Source: Ypsolopha sequella (lineage: Eukaryota > Arthropoda > Insecta > Lepidoptera > Ypsolophidae). Taken from it: 64,000 bases of DNA. The notes beneath the pieces are model-generated. The model did not search any database, was not told where the DNA came from, and saw only the letters and a program-made list of their open reading frames with translations. The stretch covers positions 14,993,501 to 15,057,500 of the forward strand of contig OW203992.1 of assembly GCA_934047225.1 (NCBI GenBank), given 5' to 3'. Shown one piece after another: positions 34,663 to 44,090 of the stretch. The position numbers and the translations under genes are program-made. The number at the start of each line of letters is the position of its first letter. The stretch's first letter is position 1.

Positions 34663-35003
34663 ATATACAGGTTGATGAAAAGTTGAGATGGGTCACAAAG
34701 GGCAGCTACCAAAACCGTTATAACTACAAGAAAACGTACTTAGAAGACTAACCCCAACTTTTAAAGTATTTTACTTATGTATTAAGGTGGATGCGACCGG
34801 TCTCGTTCCCAAACGCACAACTTATGATTGTTTCTCTTATTTTTGTTCTAACTTGTTTTAACCGAGATATTAGTTGATATAAGGAAAAAAAAACCCACCT
34901 ATATTTACTTCTCCCCACCATTATTTTACGACATAAGAATTTGCTTTACACGACATACCTTTATTGAGCAACTTTACAGCTGCCCTAGAAATAGACTTTA
35001 GAT

Positions 35004-35445
35004 AATGTAAAAGTTTTAGCGTCCCTGTTACTCCATACGCGAAAAAACCGTCAGTGCGAGAGAGACGGATTCGTGGAAAAGTAGCAAAAAGTCGGTTTTT
35101 TATTAATTTAAAATGTACTAAAGATCCTATCAAAATTTCGTTTAACCTGGTCCTAGATACCGTTAAAACCCATCTAATAAAATATAATTGCAGTCCATTA
35201 TGTCATTCTAAATTGTCAGACAAGTGGGTCTACCGCGTAATTCTCATTTTCATCAACATCAACTTGAGATTGAAATTTGTCGTGCGTGCGACGACGCCCG
35301 CCTAACATGCCATATCTTTTGCACGCGTTGAATTTCGCATGCATTTGCTTGAAGTTGATACAAATGAGAATTACGCGGTAGAGCCACAGGAGAATTGGTG
35401 TCGAAAAAGACCTCATTTCAATAAATATTTCTATCGAGCCGAATT
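35004..35445 (+). mobile_element. TTAA-type MITE, family 2, copy E (5'-truncated, carries a nested insertion)
   Basis: 'aaaagttttagcgtccctgt', 'tactccata', 'gagacggattcgtggaaaag' and 'gtgtcgaaaaagacct' match the reverse of 52230-52614 and 55914-56326. The left TTAA end is missing. Positions 35225-35385 are an inserted element absent from the 52-kb copy. Confidence 0.7.
35225..35385. mobile_element. 161-bp palindromic MITE nested in copy E
   Basis: The ends 'gggtctaccgcgtaattctc' and 'gagaattacgcggtagagcc' are inverted. A reversed copy lies at 61725-61886. Comparison with 52400-52430 (uninterrupted) shows the insertion point falls between 'tcagacaag' and 'acaggagaattgg'. The flanking 'acaag'/'acagg' may be a diverged target duplication. 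Confidence 0.75.
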
Positions 35446-35522
35446 TATATTTAAAAAATATAATTTATAATTTAAAAAAATATAATTTATAGTTTTTTTC
35501 ACCTCATCCTTCTCGGGTTCTT

Positions 35523-35645
35523 TGAGAGGATGGCCTACCCTAGCAACTTTTTTTATTACCCGTCCAGCACAGTAAGTACAATAGCAAATACCTTATTTGC
35601 TTTTGATAGAGGCGATTATATGTTGGCTCATTAGCCTTTTGCCCA
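35523..35645 (+). repeat. Dispersed repeat shared with 49803-50020
   Basis: 'agaggatggcctaccctagc', 'aactttttttattacccgtc' and 'gatagaggcgattatatgtt' match 49803-49925 almost base for base. A diverged reversed copy is at 12690-12920. Confidence 0.7.
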
Positions 35646-36131
35646 GATTAAAAACAAAAATTACGTTTATTTAACCAGGCTAATTAGCGAACAAATCGAG
35701 AATAAAACGATTTCTGATCAGCTCCTGCTGGTCACAGACAAAATGATACCTACATTTAGTAAAACCCGTGACTCAACTTCACTTTGAAACCCCCACAGAC
35801 CGGTAAGCCTAACCGGGGTTTCATCAAATATTCACTATGCCTGCGAACCGACAGTAATGTCACAGTATAAGCAAAGTAATGTCAAATACACAACCTCAAA
35901 TGACCATTTCACATTAAGTTACTTGGTCAATCGGCTTAATAAAAAAAATTTGGATAGTAGATTATATATACTTCTGTCAAGCAAAAACACAATAGCTTTA
36001 ATTTCACTTGATAGAATAAAATTACGAATACAGCCTTGAAATTTGTATAAAAAATAAGTGAACAAATGACTTTGTGAGTGAGTCTTAGAATTCCATCTAG
36101 AAGCCGAGTTATTAAATAAAAACTTGAATTT
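35646..36131. other. No recognised features
   Basis: AT-rich. The 60-codon frame at 35857-36039 shows no domain. Confidence 0.35.
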
Positions 36132-36262
36132 TCGTGAGCGCGTGTTTCTTTGTGGTCGTAACAGCCATGGCTGAGAGCGCGCTATTTTAAACTAAAAGGG
36201 AAAGTCATAGAGTGCAGTTCTGATTGGTGCAAACAGAGGTGCTCAATCTGACTTTATTCGCC
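36132..36262 (+). repeat. Dispersed repeat shared with 22620-22760 and 43938-44090
   Basis: 'gagcgcgctattttaaact', 'agtcatagagtgcagttctg' and 'aggtgctcaatct' recur in the other copies. Confidence 0.6.
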
Positions 36263-36407
36263 CAAACGTTGTATAAAAACTGTTTTTTATACTACCTTTA
36301 TGAAAAAGTTCCATTTAATACTCGAAATTAATTTTGAAAATCGAACTTTCCGGGCCCCGTTGCGGAATGACTATCAGGTCAGTTTGAAATGAAATTGCAT
36401 TTATTGC

Positions 36408-36470
36408 AAAATTAAGTTCTTTTTGACGTTTGTCTTCATTTCATGCAAAATTAAGTTCTTTTTGACGTCC
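36408..36470 (+). repeat. Local tandem duplication
   Basis: 'tgcaaaattaagttcttttt' then 'gacgt' occurs twice, about 35 bp apart, separated by 'ttgtcttcatttca'. It is a small slippage-type duplication. Confidence 0.6.
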
Positions 36471-37540
36471 TTAGTTTGTCTTTACAATCGAAATTCCCTG
36501 CGTTCTGATTCACGACATAATCGATTATATCCCGTCTGACACTCTTTTTTCGCAAAATGATACTGGCCACAAATAAAAGGTGCCGGCCGAAGCCTGAAAA
36601 AAAAAAGGTAAAAACCGCGCCGCGATTTGCAAAGTCATAAAATACATTAAATTTGAAAGGAAAAATTAAATATTTAAATACATAAATCAGGTAGTGGACA
36701 AAGTATCGTTCGCAACGAGTAAAAATGGGTTTTCTTCCATTTAAAATCCGCCATTTTATACTCGTCACGAAATATACTATTTATGGGTCGTATCCAAAAT
36801 CGCTCGAGTGAATATTAAAATTCTTTATATAAAAATAATTTGAACAATTTCCTTTCCCTACTAAAAGAATGTTTAGTACAAAGGTATACCTACCTGCTCT
36901 ACCTGGTATGGATACATAAATATCATACATATATCTATGGTATACTTGAGTTACAGGATTTATTTGCCGAGCAGGTAAGGAGTGTCCCTCATAGTATTGC
37001 ATTATAGGTATCTTGACATACAAAAATAACCACAAAATAAAGGTTTACTATAAAAATATTTCCAATAAAAAAATATGTATTTGATATTTTGCGATATGCA
37101 ACTTATGGTAGTGTATGCAATTATGTACCACGCAAAAAGAATAAGCGGTATCGTATTAACTCCCAGCTCTTAATTTTGATTGTACCGTCTGGGGGGGGGG
37201 GGCACGGCCCCTGTGCCCCCCCTGGAGCCGCCCTTGAGTTACATAGTGTGACGTTAGAAGTTCCGGGTGGGTTTCTTGTTATTCCAGGGCCAGGGGTGTG
37301 CGGAATCAAGTCGATAAGAGTTTCGATTTTTTTTCATGGGATTATATGGGACTTTTGTAGGGGATAATATATTGCCCTTTTATTGTAGGTATTCATTGGT
37401 TTTATTTTAGACCCGGCAGGACGTGATTTTTTGACGTGACTAAGTGTCGGTTAACGACCTGTAATAAGCACAACGAGGTATCTTATGATATTTCATAGCT
37501 ACTTCAACTGCGGGCTTCTAGACTATTACAATATTTAAAT
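36471..37540. other. Mostly unrecognised; G run and GC-rich patch
   Basis: A G run of about 13 bases at 37190-37202 is followed by 'cacggcccctgtgccccccc' then 'tggagccgccctt', a string I associate with insect dispersed repeats but cannot classify. Frames of 105, 84 and 92 codons in this stretch show no domain. Confidence 0.35.
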
Positions 37541-37562
37541 TTATTTATTTATTTATTTATTC
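37541..37562 (-). repeat. 3' tetranucleotide tail of the LINE
   Basis: 'tttatttatttatttatt' on the plus strand is a (TAAA)n/(AATA)n run on the LINE strand, a common 3' tail of CR1/Jockey-type LINEs. Confidence 0.65.
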
Positions 37563-37921
37563 GGAAAACTTACAGCACAAGAAATAGCATATAAACTTAA
37601 AAGTAATATTACAGAAGGCCAATTACAAGTTTCCACTTATAGTTATAGATTAAGTCTTTATACATAGTACGAGATTTTCTGCCTTGTATTATGAATATTC
37701 TTAAAAATTTAGTTATTACGTAGTTACTATATTACACTTTTAAATATTTTTTGTATATTAAATTAACAAAATAAAATAAAAACCGGTATTCCGGACACAA
37801 ACGTTATTATGAAAGTAAAGTAAAAGTTAGTAAAAATAAAAATATAAATAAAAAAATAGACAAAATTAAAAAAAAAAAAAAAAAAAAAAATGATAATTAA
37901 AGACTAATTTAATAATTAAAC

Positions 37922-38075
37922 TGGGGAGAAGGCGGATGACATGGAGTGATAACGTGAAAACTTGGACTAACATAAAAGACGCTGCCAGTCTCTGCAGACT
38001 GGCACAGAATAGAGAAGAGTTTCGTGTGGTGGTCGCCGACATCCGCTAGGATATGGCACCCCCAAGAAGAAGAAG
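37922..38075 (+). mobile_element. 5'-truncated LINE 3' end nested in the LINE 3' UTR, with 11-bp target duplication
   Basis: It encodes the C-terminal end of a LINE polymerase: LGRRRMTWSDNVKTWTNIKD, then CRLAQNREEFRVVVADIR and a stop, followed by an 'agaagaagaag' tail. AATAATTAAAC flanks it exactly at 37911-37921 and 38076-38086. The R-x-x-x-x-W-x-D-x-x-K and A-Q-x-R-x-x-x-R pattern is typical of the last 50 residues of RTE-like LINEs. It lies opposite in direction to the host LINE. Confidence 0.85.
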
Positions 38076-38096
38076 AATAATTAAACCAAACAAAAT

Positions 38097-40994
38097 TTAA
38101 TTTTTAAAGAAATTTGCACTTATTTTTGATCTTATCCCTGCTGCAGATAGATGGAACAAATCGAGATCAAGTTCCTGAGATTTTGCATTAAAATTGTTAC
38201 ACGCTCGCCACAAATACGCATTTTGCCTATAATTTGAAGATACAGTTGTTAAAGAAAATACAGGGTAACTGCGTCGCGATCTATTTTGGACATAAAACTT
38301 TAATTTTTCTAAAAGAGAAGGACAATCAATGTAGCCTGTTGCGATTCTTGATAACAAGACCAAGTCCGCTATATCACGTCGTATAGTAAGGGGCAGGATA
38401 TGATGTTTTTGGCATGTCTCTAAATAATTTTTAGTTTTTGAGTATGTGCGGTAATTAATATACCGAATAAATTTCTTTTGTATGCGTTCCAAAATGTTAA
38501 TATATTCATTATATCTAGGATTCCATACCTCACAAGCATACTCAAGTTTGCTTCTTACGTACGTACAGAAGAGGATCTTTAGTGTCTTGATATTTTTAAA
38601 ATCTTTACATATTCTCATTATAAAACCGAGTGCCTTGAAGGCTTTACTTGTGATTGAATTAATGTGCTTATCAAAAATGAGCTTTTTATTGTGGATGACA
38701 CCTAGATCACGAACCTCCTGTTCCTTTTTAAGTTGATAACTTTTTAAAGTGTAATTGTAGATGATTGGTGAATGTTTCCGCGTAAAAGTAATACATGAGC
38801 ATTTTGTTGGGTTTAGATCTAATTTATTGTGTGTACAGTAGTTATCAAGACGGTAAAGATCATCCTGCAATAGAGCAGCGTCTTCTTCACTAGTGACCGG
38901 GCGAAAAATCTTCATGTCATCAGCGAAAATGAGTACCTTGGAGTTATGGAAACATGAATCTATGTCGGATATGAAAATTATAAATAATAGAGGCCCAAGT
39001 AAAGAGCCCTGCGGTACACCACTTGGAATCCTAACCTAATTAGAGATAAAATTACTGGCCACGACAGCTTGTGTCCTCTTATTAATATATGAAGAGAACC
39101 ACCTGTACAAGTCACCACTAATACCTGCTTTAAAAAGTTTTTCCAACAGCAGTTTATGATCAATTCGATCAAAAGCCTTACTATAATCTGTGTATACAAC
39201 ATCTACTTGCATGCCATTATCCATCATATCAGTAAGAAGTTCATTATAGAGGATCAAGTTAGTTACAGTAGATCTTCCCTTGAGAAATCCATGTTGCGAC
39301 GGATTAAAATAGTTTTTTAGAGCAGCGTAAACTTGTTCCTGTACAATTTTCTCAAAAATCTTAGCAATTATACAAAGCTTGGAAATGGGTCTGTAATTTA
39401 CAACTTTAATCTTAGGACCTTTTTTGTGAATTGGCGTTACAAAAGCGGATTTCCAAATATCAGGAACGTTTCCCTCCTTTATAGATCTTTGAAATAAAAT
39501 ACTTAAAGGAAGAGAAAGGACTTTCCCACATTTAATCAAGATAATTGGAGAAATTTGATCTGGGCCAGCCGACTTACACGTATCAAGCGACCCAAGTTTG
39601 TCTGCTATATCATTTCTATTAATTTCAATAGAATTTATGTTAATATCAGTAAAATTTGAATCAGTATGTGTATCAGATGGAGTAGAAAACTGGTTATTGG
39701 GTTCTTGGAAGGTAGAGTAGAAGTAATCAGAAAACATGTTACATATTTCTTCCCCTGTATTAGCAGTTTGCCCTTCAAAAAACATATTATTTGGTAATGC
39801 ATTAGTTTTCGATTTTGATTTTACGTAGGACCAGAACGATTTTGGATTTTTAGAAATGGAGTCCTCAATATTGGCTATGTAATCTTTGTAACAATCAGCT
39901 TCTAATCTCTTCGCCCTATCCCGTAGCAAAACAAATGACTGTTCATCGCACCGATTTCCATATGTTTTATATTTGCGATGGTACTTGGATTTCTCTTTAA
40001 GTAGCTTTAGAAGAGCCGGTGAATACCAAGGTGGATGTGAAGATGGTTTAATCCGTTTTGAGGGGACATATTTGTCAACCAAGTTATAAATAGTATCATA
40101 AAAACATTTTACTGCCTCTTCTAGAGGCCTATTCAATAATAAAAATTCCCAATCAATTTTTAATAAATCCGAATTTAAGCAATCAAAATTAGCTTTAGAG
40201 TAACAGTATTTAGTTCGAGGCGTCGCCTGAAGAAACTCAAAATCCTCCAATTCCATTTTAATGGTAAGTGCTTTGTGATGCGCATCTAAAGGTAAAAGAG
40301 GGTTTAGACATTCATCCACATTTACCAAGTCATTGTATAATACAAGATCCAATATACGACCAAAAACATTTTTAACGCCATTAAATTGATTAAGACCGGA
40401 CATGCAGATCGAATCAGTCAAATGAAGTTCCTCTTTACTATGTAAATTTGCAGGTGAGAGATGTAAGCTGCTATTATCTGCTATCCAGTGAATATCGCCA
40501 AGATTGAAATCCCCCAATACTAAAAACTTATCTTGCGGGTTGGAAAGTATAATTAAGTTTAAATTATCGAAAAAAGTATTTAGTTGTTCGAAAAAACTAG
40601 GTCCTTCATTTTGCTCAATCAAGTACAACACACAGACGTGGAGCTTACCTCCTGCGCTTTGTGTTTTAGAGTTGCTTATATTAATAGTCACCCAGAGGTC
40701 CTCAGCAGAAGAGTGCCAATCCGGTTTCGGTGTGACCGACAAACCCCTGCGAGTAGCTAACATAACCCCCCCCCCTCTGGTTTGATTTGTAAGTGCATAG
40801 TCGCGATCGCGTCTCCAAACCATGTAAGAATTGTCAAAGAGCTCACCATCATAAATGCTATCATTCAACCAAGTCTCCGTTATTGCAATCAAGTCATAAT
40901 AATTTAAGCAAGTATTGCGATAAAAATCTATTGTTTTTGTGCGCATACCCCTAACGTTCTGATAGTAAATTTTCAAGTTAACTGAATTACTCAT
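38097..40994 (-). pseudogene. LINE ORF2: AP endonuclease and reverse transcriptase, one in-frame stop
   Basis: One frame of 966 codons including the terminal stop, broken only by a TAG at 39036-39038 (codon 653). The start ATG overlaps the stop of the middle frame. The endonuclease comes first: YQNVRGMRTK, ITETWLND, VLGDFNLGDIHW and DAHHKAL (the D-x-H-H variant of the last catalytic block). Reverse transcriptase follows: VNYRPISKL, HGFLKGRSTV, YTDYSKAFDRIDHK (first catalytic Asp), then after the stop GVPQGSLLGPLLF and FADDMKIF (second and third catalytic Asp). The thumb/C-terminal part ends NFFKN. All catalytic residues except at the stop are intact. The TAG falls between the first and second reverse-transcriptase catalytic boxes, so without readthrough the enzyme is dead. 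It nicks DNA and primes reverse transcription in working relatives. Confidence 0.95.
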
Positions 40995-41544
40995 TACATA
41001 TGTATTTAATAAGGAAAAGCAGAGGAAAAACGCATCTCTGCTTTTTTGTTACAACACTATTTTGGCATTTCAGAACGTAACGGGCTCGCACAGTAACAAC
41101 GAATTCAAATTCAAATAGCGAATTCCGATTCAAATAGCTCACTTTAACATTTGCAATAGCAATTAAATCACGGCAAATATAATTTGTCAACAACATAGAA
41201 GCACGAATGTAAGAATAGATCAGCTGGCAAAATAATATTACAACTAATACTAAGCGTAGAAATATAAATGAGTAAGCTATCACGGAAGTTTTATTTATAT
41301 ATTTTAAGTTTATTGGCTTAAGAGCGACAATTGCTAAGCAATTAACATGTCGGTATGGGGCGATCATTGCGGCGGCGAGTAATAGATATAGAAATAGCGG
41401 GTAGGTAACAGAAACATTATCTCGACCGTAATCTACACAAAGGCGAGCAAAAAATGGTTTATAAAGCAAGTCAGGGATGGTTAACATTTTAGTGCATTTC
41501 GGTGAAATTAAGTACAAAAATATAAAGTAATAGCTAGGTTTCAT
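40987..41544 (-). CDS. Hydrophobic middle open frame of the LINE, unrecognised
   Basis: A 185-codon frame fills nearly the whole gap between ORF1 and ORF2. It starts at an ATG 36 bases after the ORF1 stop (the open frame extends one GTG codon further up), and its TAA overlaps the ORF2 ATG by 8 bases. It is in a different frame from both. It is strongly hydrophobic: TYPLFLYLLLAAAMIAP near residues 47-64 and SVIAYSFIFLRLVLVVILF near 87-105 look like membrane segments, followed by basic stretches. I know no LINE protein like it. A chance frame in T-rich spacer sequence is a real alternative, since T-rich codons give hydrophobic residues, but 185 codons without a stop is unusual at this base composition. 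Confidence 0.4.
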   Translation of the reverse strand: MKPSYYFIFLYLISPKCTKMLTIPDLLYKPFFARLCVDYGRDNVSVTYPLFLYLLLAAAMIAPYRHVNCLAIVALKPINLKYINKTSVIAYSFIFLRLVLVVILFCQLIYSYIRASMLLTNYICRDLIAIANVKVSYLNRNSLFEFEFVVTVRARYVLKCQNSVVTKKQRCVFPLLFLIKYICNE

Positions 41545-41582
41545 CACTTGTGTGTCGTAATAATAACAGTAACAAGAACAGT

Positions 41583-42470
41583 TTAGACAATTTTGTTTAA
41601 GTCGTTCAAGGATTTTATCACAAAAACCGGCGAGGTATCACTCTTCCGCACCTGAATTTTCGCGAACTTAACCCAGACATGCAGATATCCCTTTTCGTTA
41701 GCCAGCATTTTTGTTTTTGTGAGCAATTTCTTATTTTCCGGCGACAAATGGTCATTTACATAAATGCGTTGCTTATTATCGCCAAAGCCAATGTCCGATG
41801 CAATTATTTTCTTCATCCCTCTAGCGGCCGCAATAAACTCCTCTTTGGCATAGCGGTTTACAAAACTTAACAAAATAGATTTCTCCTTTGCGTTATATAC
41901 TGGAAGTCGAGAGACATAGTTTATTTGCAGTTTAGGAATCACGCAATTAATATGCTCTCCTAGTTTTTCTACCACCTGGAAGAGGTTTTCTGTTTTAGTC
42001 ATCGGAACTCCCTTTATCTCAACATTGTTGAGTCGTGACCATTGGTCGTTGTTGATAAAGTCCTGCTTTAAGATTTCTATTGACGACTTATTGGCACCAA
42101 CATCATCTCGCATGCCCTCCAAAGCCGTAACTCGTTTGCTGACTCCTTCAAGCTTAGACGCAAATTCAGCTATCTTCTTACAATTGTCATCTATGGCTTT
42201 CATGGCTGTCTTCATCTCCTGGACATCCTTCACCAATGCAGGAAGAGTGTCTAACCGGCGCAAAACTTCGTCAATTGACGCTTGGGGCTTCTGGGGAACC
42301 ACGGCTGTAGGCAGTTTGCACGGCAGGCACTTCCACGCAGCTCTGCGTTCAGAACCCAATTTCCGAAACCCCTGTTCCGTTATACCCCCACAGGTGTAGC
42401 AAAAGTACTGCTGGCACTGTACACACTGCGCACCATCACCAACCGATTCCTTGCACGTGTAACACTGCAT
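41583..42470 (-). CDS. LINE ORF1: zinc-finger, coiled-coil, nucleic-acid-binding protein
   Basis: 295 codons from the first ATG (MQCYTCKESV). An upstream in-frame GTG extension is less likely as a start. Residues 1-55 form a cysteine-rich PHD-like finger: C-x2-C, C-x2-C, then CYTC and WKCLPC, with Cys where PHD fingers usually have His. Residues about 75-150 are charged and heptad-like (LDTLPALVKDVQEMKTAMKA; FASKLEGVSKRVTALEGM), a probable coiled coil. Residues about 155-295 (SRLNNVEIKGVP, VVEKLGEHINCVIP, KQRIYVNDHLSPENKKLL, YLHVWVKFAKIQVRKSD) resemble the RRM-like / baculovirus FP-type domain found in many insect LINE ORF1 proteins. It would bind the LINE RNA. The frame is intact and may still be functional. 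Confidence 0.85.
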   Translation of the reverse strand: MQCYTCKESVGDGAQCVQCQQYFCYTCGGITEQGFRKLGSERRAAWKCLPCKLPTAVVPQKPQASIDEVLRRLDTLPALVKDVQEMKTAMKAIDDNCKKIAEFASKLEGVSKRVTALEGMRDDVGANKSSIEILKQDFINNDQWSRLNNVEIKGVPMTKTENLFQVVEKLGEHINCVIPKLQINYVSRLPVYNAKEKSILLSFVNRYAKEEFIAAARGMKKIIASDIGFGDNKQRIYVNDHLSPENKKLLTKTKMLANEKGYLHVWVKFAKIQVRKSDTSPVFVIKSLNDLNKIV

Positions 42471-42590
42471 CCTACTCAGTGAAGAGCTAGTGAGGAAAAT
42501 GTTTTCAAAGCCCTGGATTTTTATACCGATAATAACTATGGGCACGTATATCTCGTACTGTAGCTCGAGAGCGACTGAAATAAAGAAAGA

Positions 42591-42721
42591 ATTCCCGTAG
42601 CTTAATGTAAATTTTTTTTTATTTTTTAATATTGTATACTCAATTTTAGGACTTAGTTTTCATTATTTTGATTTATAAATTAACCATTATTTTTTATGAT
42701 TATTAAAGAATTGTCGGTAAT
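42591..42721. other. LINE 5' flank, T-rich
   Basis: Short AT-rich stretch between the LINE and the next dispersed repeat. No internal promoter motif could be supported. Confidence 0.35.
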
Positions 42722-43028
42722 GACGTCACTTGAGAATTTTAGACATTATACCGATTGTGATGTGTGATTACTTATAAAAAAGTTGTCTGTCTCTGTCTAT
42801 CTACTCATCTGTCATCTATCTGTCAAATCAGTCGGCAGCAAATTTTTATAAATTTATCCTGATAGCAAAGCACACATTTCTAAACAGCCATTTCTCAAGT
42901 GACGTCACACGAAGGCAAATGGACGTTTCGTAAAAATATTCATCATTATGAGGTTGTTTAGACCACAAGTTCGAAAATACGGCTTATTAAACCTAAATCT
43001 CGAAATGGTTTTAGAATGAACACACCAT
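42722..43028 (-). repeat. Dispersed repeat shared with 7755-8075
   Basis: Reversed copy with the same blocks: 'gacgtcacttgagaatttta', 'gattgtgatgtgtgattact' and 'cggcttattaaacctaaatc'. It follows the LINE 5' end by about 130 bp. Confidence 0.75.
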
Positions 43029-43203
43029 GGGGTTTGAAACAATATGGCCACAAATGGTAAGGAGTATTTCTTATTGTCTTTGACATAGATGTTATTCTTT
43101 GATTATCCACTTTTACCAGACTAACATCTTTGTTGATTCAACATTTTATATCTCTAAGTGTTTTCATAATGACAAAACGGAGCCCATATGATGTGACTAA
43201 TAT

Positions 43204-43848
43204 GCCCGACGCGACGGCACAAAATAGATACTACCAGAAGGCCGACTCCATCCAACGAGCGAAAACAGACGCACACATGCATAACCGGTCGGCCATAGCT
43301 TCAGGCATAGTTTCACTATGCTTCAGGCTTTGAGAGGCGCGCCAAGCGGTTCTTCTTGCGACGGCGCCGGCGCCGGCCTGTGCCGGCGGAGAGAACAAAT
43401 GTATGAAGTTGTTTAGAGCCGGCCATGAGTCACCGGTCACGCGTCAAGTCCAGCTTCGAGTGACTTGCGCGGCGGTGTGCGGGAAGGCGGGGAGCCGCGC
43501 CAGTGATCAAGCGCAAAGGACGAACCTAGTGTCGAGTGCTTTGAGCGAGCGAGCGCGCTATACATTCGATGCGGTGGAAGGCGCCGACGGGTGTCGTGGC
43601 AGGGCAAAGCCCGTCGCAAAAACCGCCTGGAAGCGCAGCAAGAAGCGCCGCCAGAAGCCTGAAGCTATGGCCGAGGGGTAAGACGCGTACGTATGATGAT
43701 CTCGACAGAATTTCGTATTGGCATTCGACCGACTTCATCCGAGATCGTAGTACGTACGCGTCTATGTGTGCGTGCACCTGTTTTCGCTAGTTTTGCGGAG
43801 TAAACCTTCTGTAAGTGGTTATTTTGTGGCGACGGTCTGTCGCTGAGC
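43204..43848. mobile_element. GC-rich inverted-repeat (foldback) element
   Basis: The left arm (about 43204-43306) and right arm (about 43657-43848) are inverted: 'cgacggcacaaaata' with its complement at about 43823, 'agcgaaaacag' with its complement, and a perfect 16-bp pair 'ggccatagcttcaggc' (43291-43306) and 'gcctgaagctatggcc' (43657-43672). The right arm carries an extra 83-bp palindrome. The interior (43307-43656) is GC- and CpG-rich, unlike everything around it ('ggcgccggcgccggcc'). Overlapping frames of 60-92 codons on both strands follow from the low stop frequency of GC-rich sequence; none is recognisable. Confidence 0.65.
43681..43763. repeat. 83-bp palindromic insert, copy 1
   Basis: The arms 'agacgcgtacgtatgatgat' and 'gtagtacgtacgcgtct' are inverted. 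A reversed copy of the same length is at 54159-54241. TA dinucleotides flank the 'gacgcg...cgcgtc' core, suggesting a minimal TA-type MITE. The neighbouring 'gtgcgtgcacctgttttcgc' is also shared between both places. Confidence 0.7.
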
Positions 43849-43937
43849 AAATTTGAATATTATGTTTCGGCTTCAATCAATGTCTCGCAAATAGAGGGAG
43901 GTAATAAACAGCCTAACACACGAGTATTAAGGGCCTG

Positions 43938-44090
43938 TTATCCCTGACATTGATTCATTTTGCATCAAGTAGAACTGAACTCATAAACTGAACTGAAATC
44001 ATAAAACTTATAGTTTAAAATAGCGCGCTCTGAGCCGTGACTTTTACGCCAACTGAAACATTGCGCGCTCTTAAAAAACACGTTTTTCGT
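43938..44090 (-). repeat. Dispersed repeat shared with 22620-22760 and 36132-36262
   Basis: Reversed copy: 'ttttgcatcaagtagaactg' and 'gtttaaaatagcgcgctctg' match the complements of the other two. Confidence 0.6.

Larger units (their letters stand above)
37541..42590 (-). mobile_element. Nearly intact CR1/Jockey-type LINE
   Basis: On the minus strand, in order: a short 5' region; ORF1 (42470-41583); a middle open frame (41544-40987); ORF2 with endonuclease and reverse transcriptase (40994-38097); and a 3' region ending in a (TAAA)n-type tail at about 37541-37562 (seen as 'ttatttatttatttattt' on the plus strand). The 3' region holds a poly-T/A run at 37868-37890 and a nested LINE fragment at 37922-38075. 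The PHD-like ORF1 and the endonuclease plus reverse-transcriptase ORF2 place it in the CR1/Jockey group. The exact clade cannot be fixed by eye. The 5' end is estimated, and no target duplication was recognised. Confidence 0.85.

Noticed and set aside
34795..34820. TTAAGGTGG end shared with 56430
   Set aside because: Only about 12 bases are shared and the sequences diverge at once; too short to define a family.
38097..38915. Separate gene starting MKIFRP
   Set aside because: It is in the same frame as the upstream ORF2, begins inside the FADD active-site box and is separated only by one TAG, so it is the C-terminal part of ORF2.
43403..43681. 92-codon basic, Arg/Ala-rich frame in GC-rich DNA
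   Set aside because: Overlapping long frames on both strands are expected from low stop frequency in GC-rich sequence. The region is an inverted-repeat element and no domain is visible.
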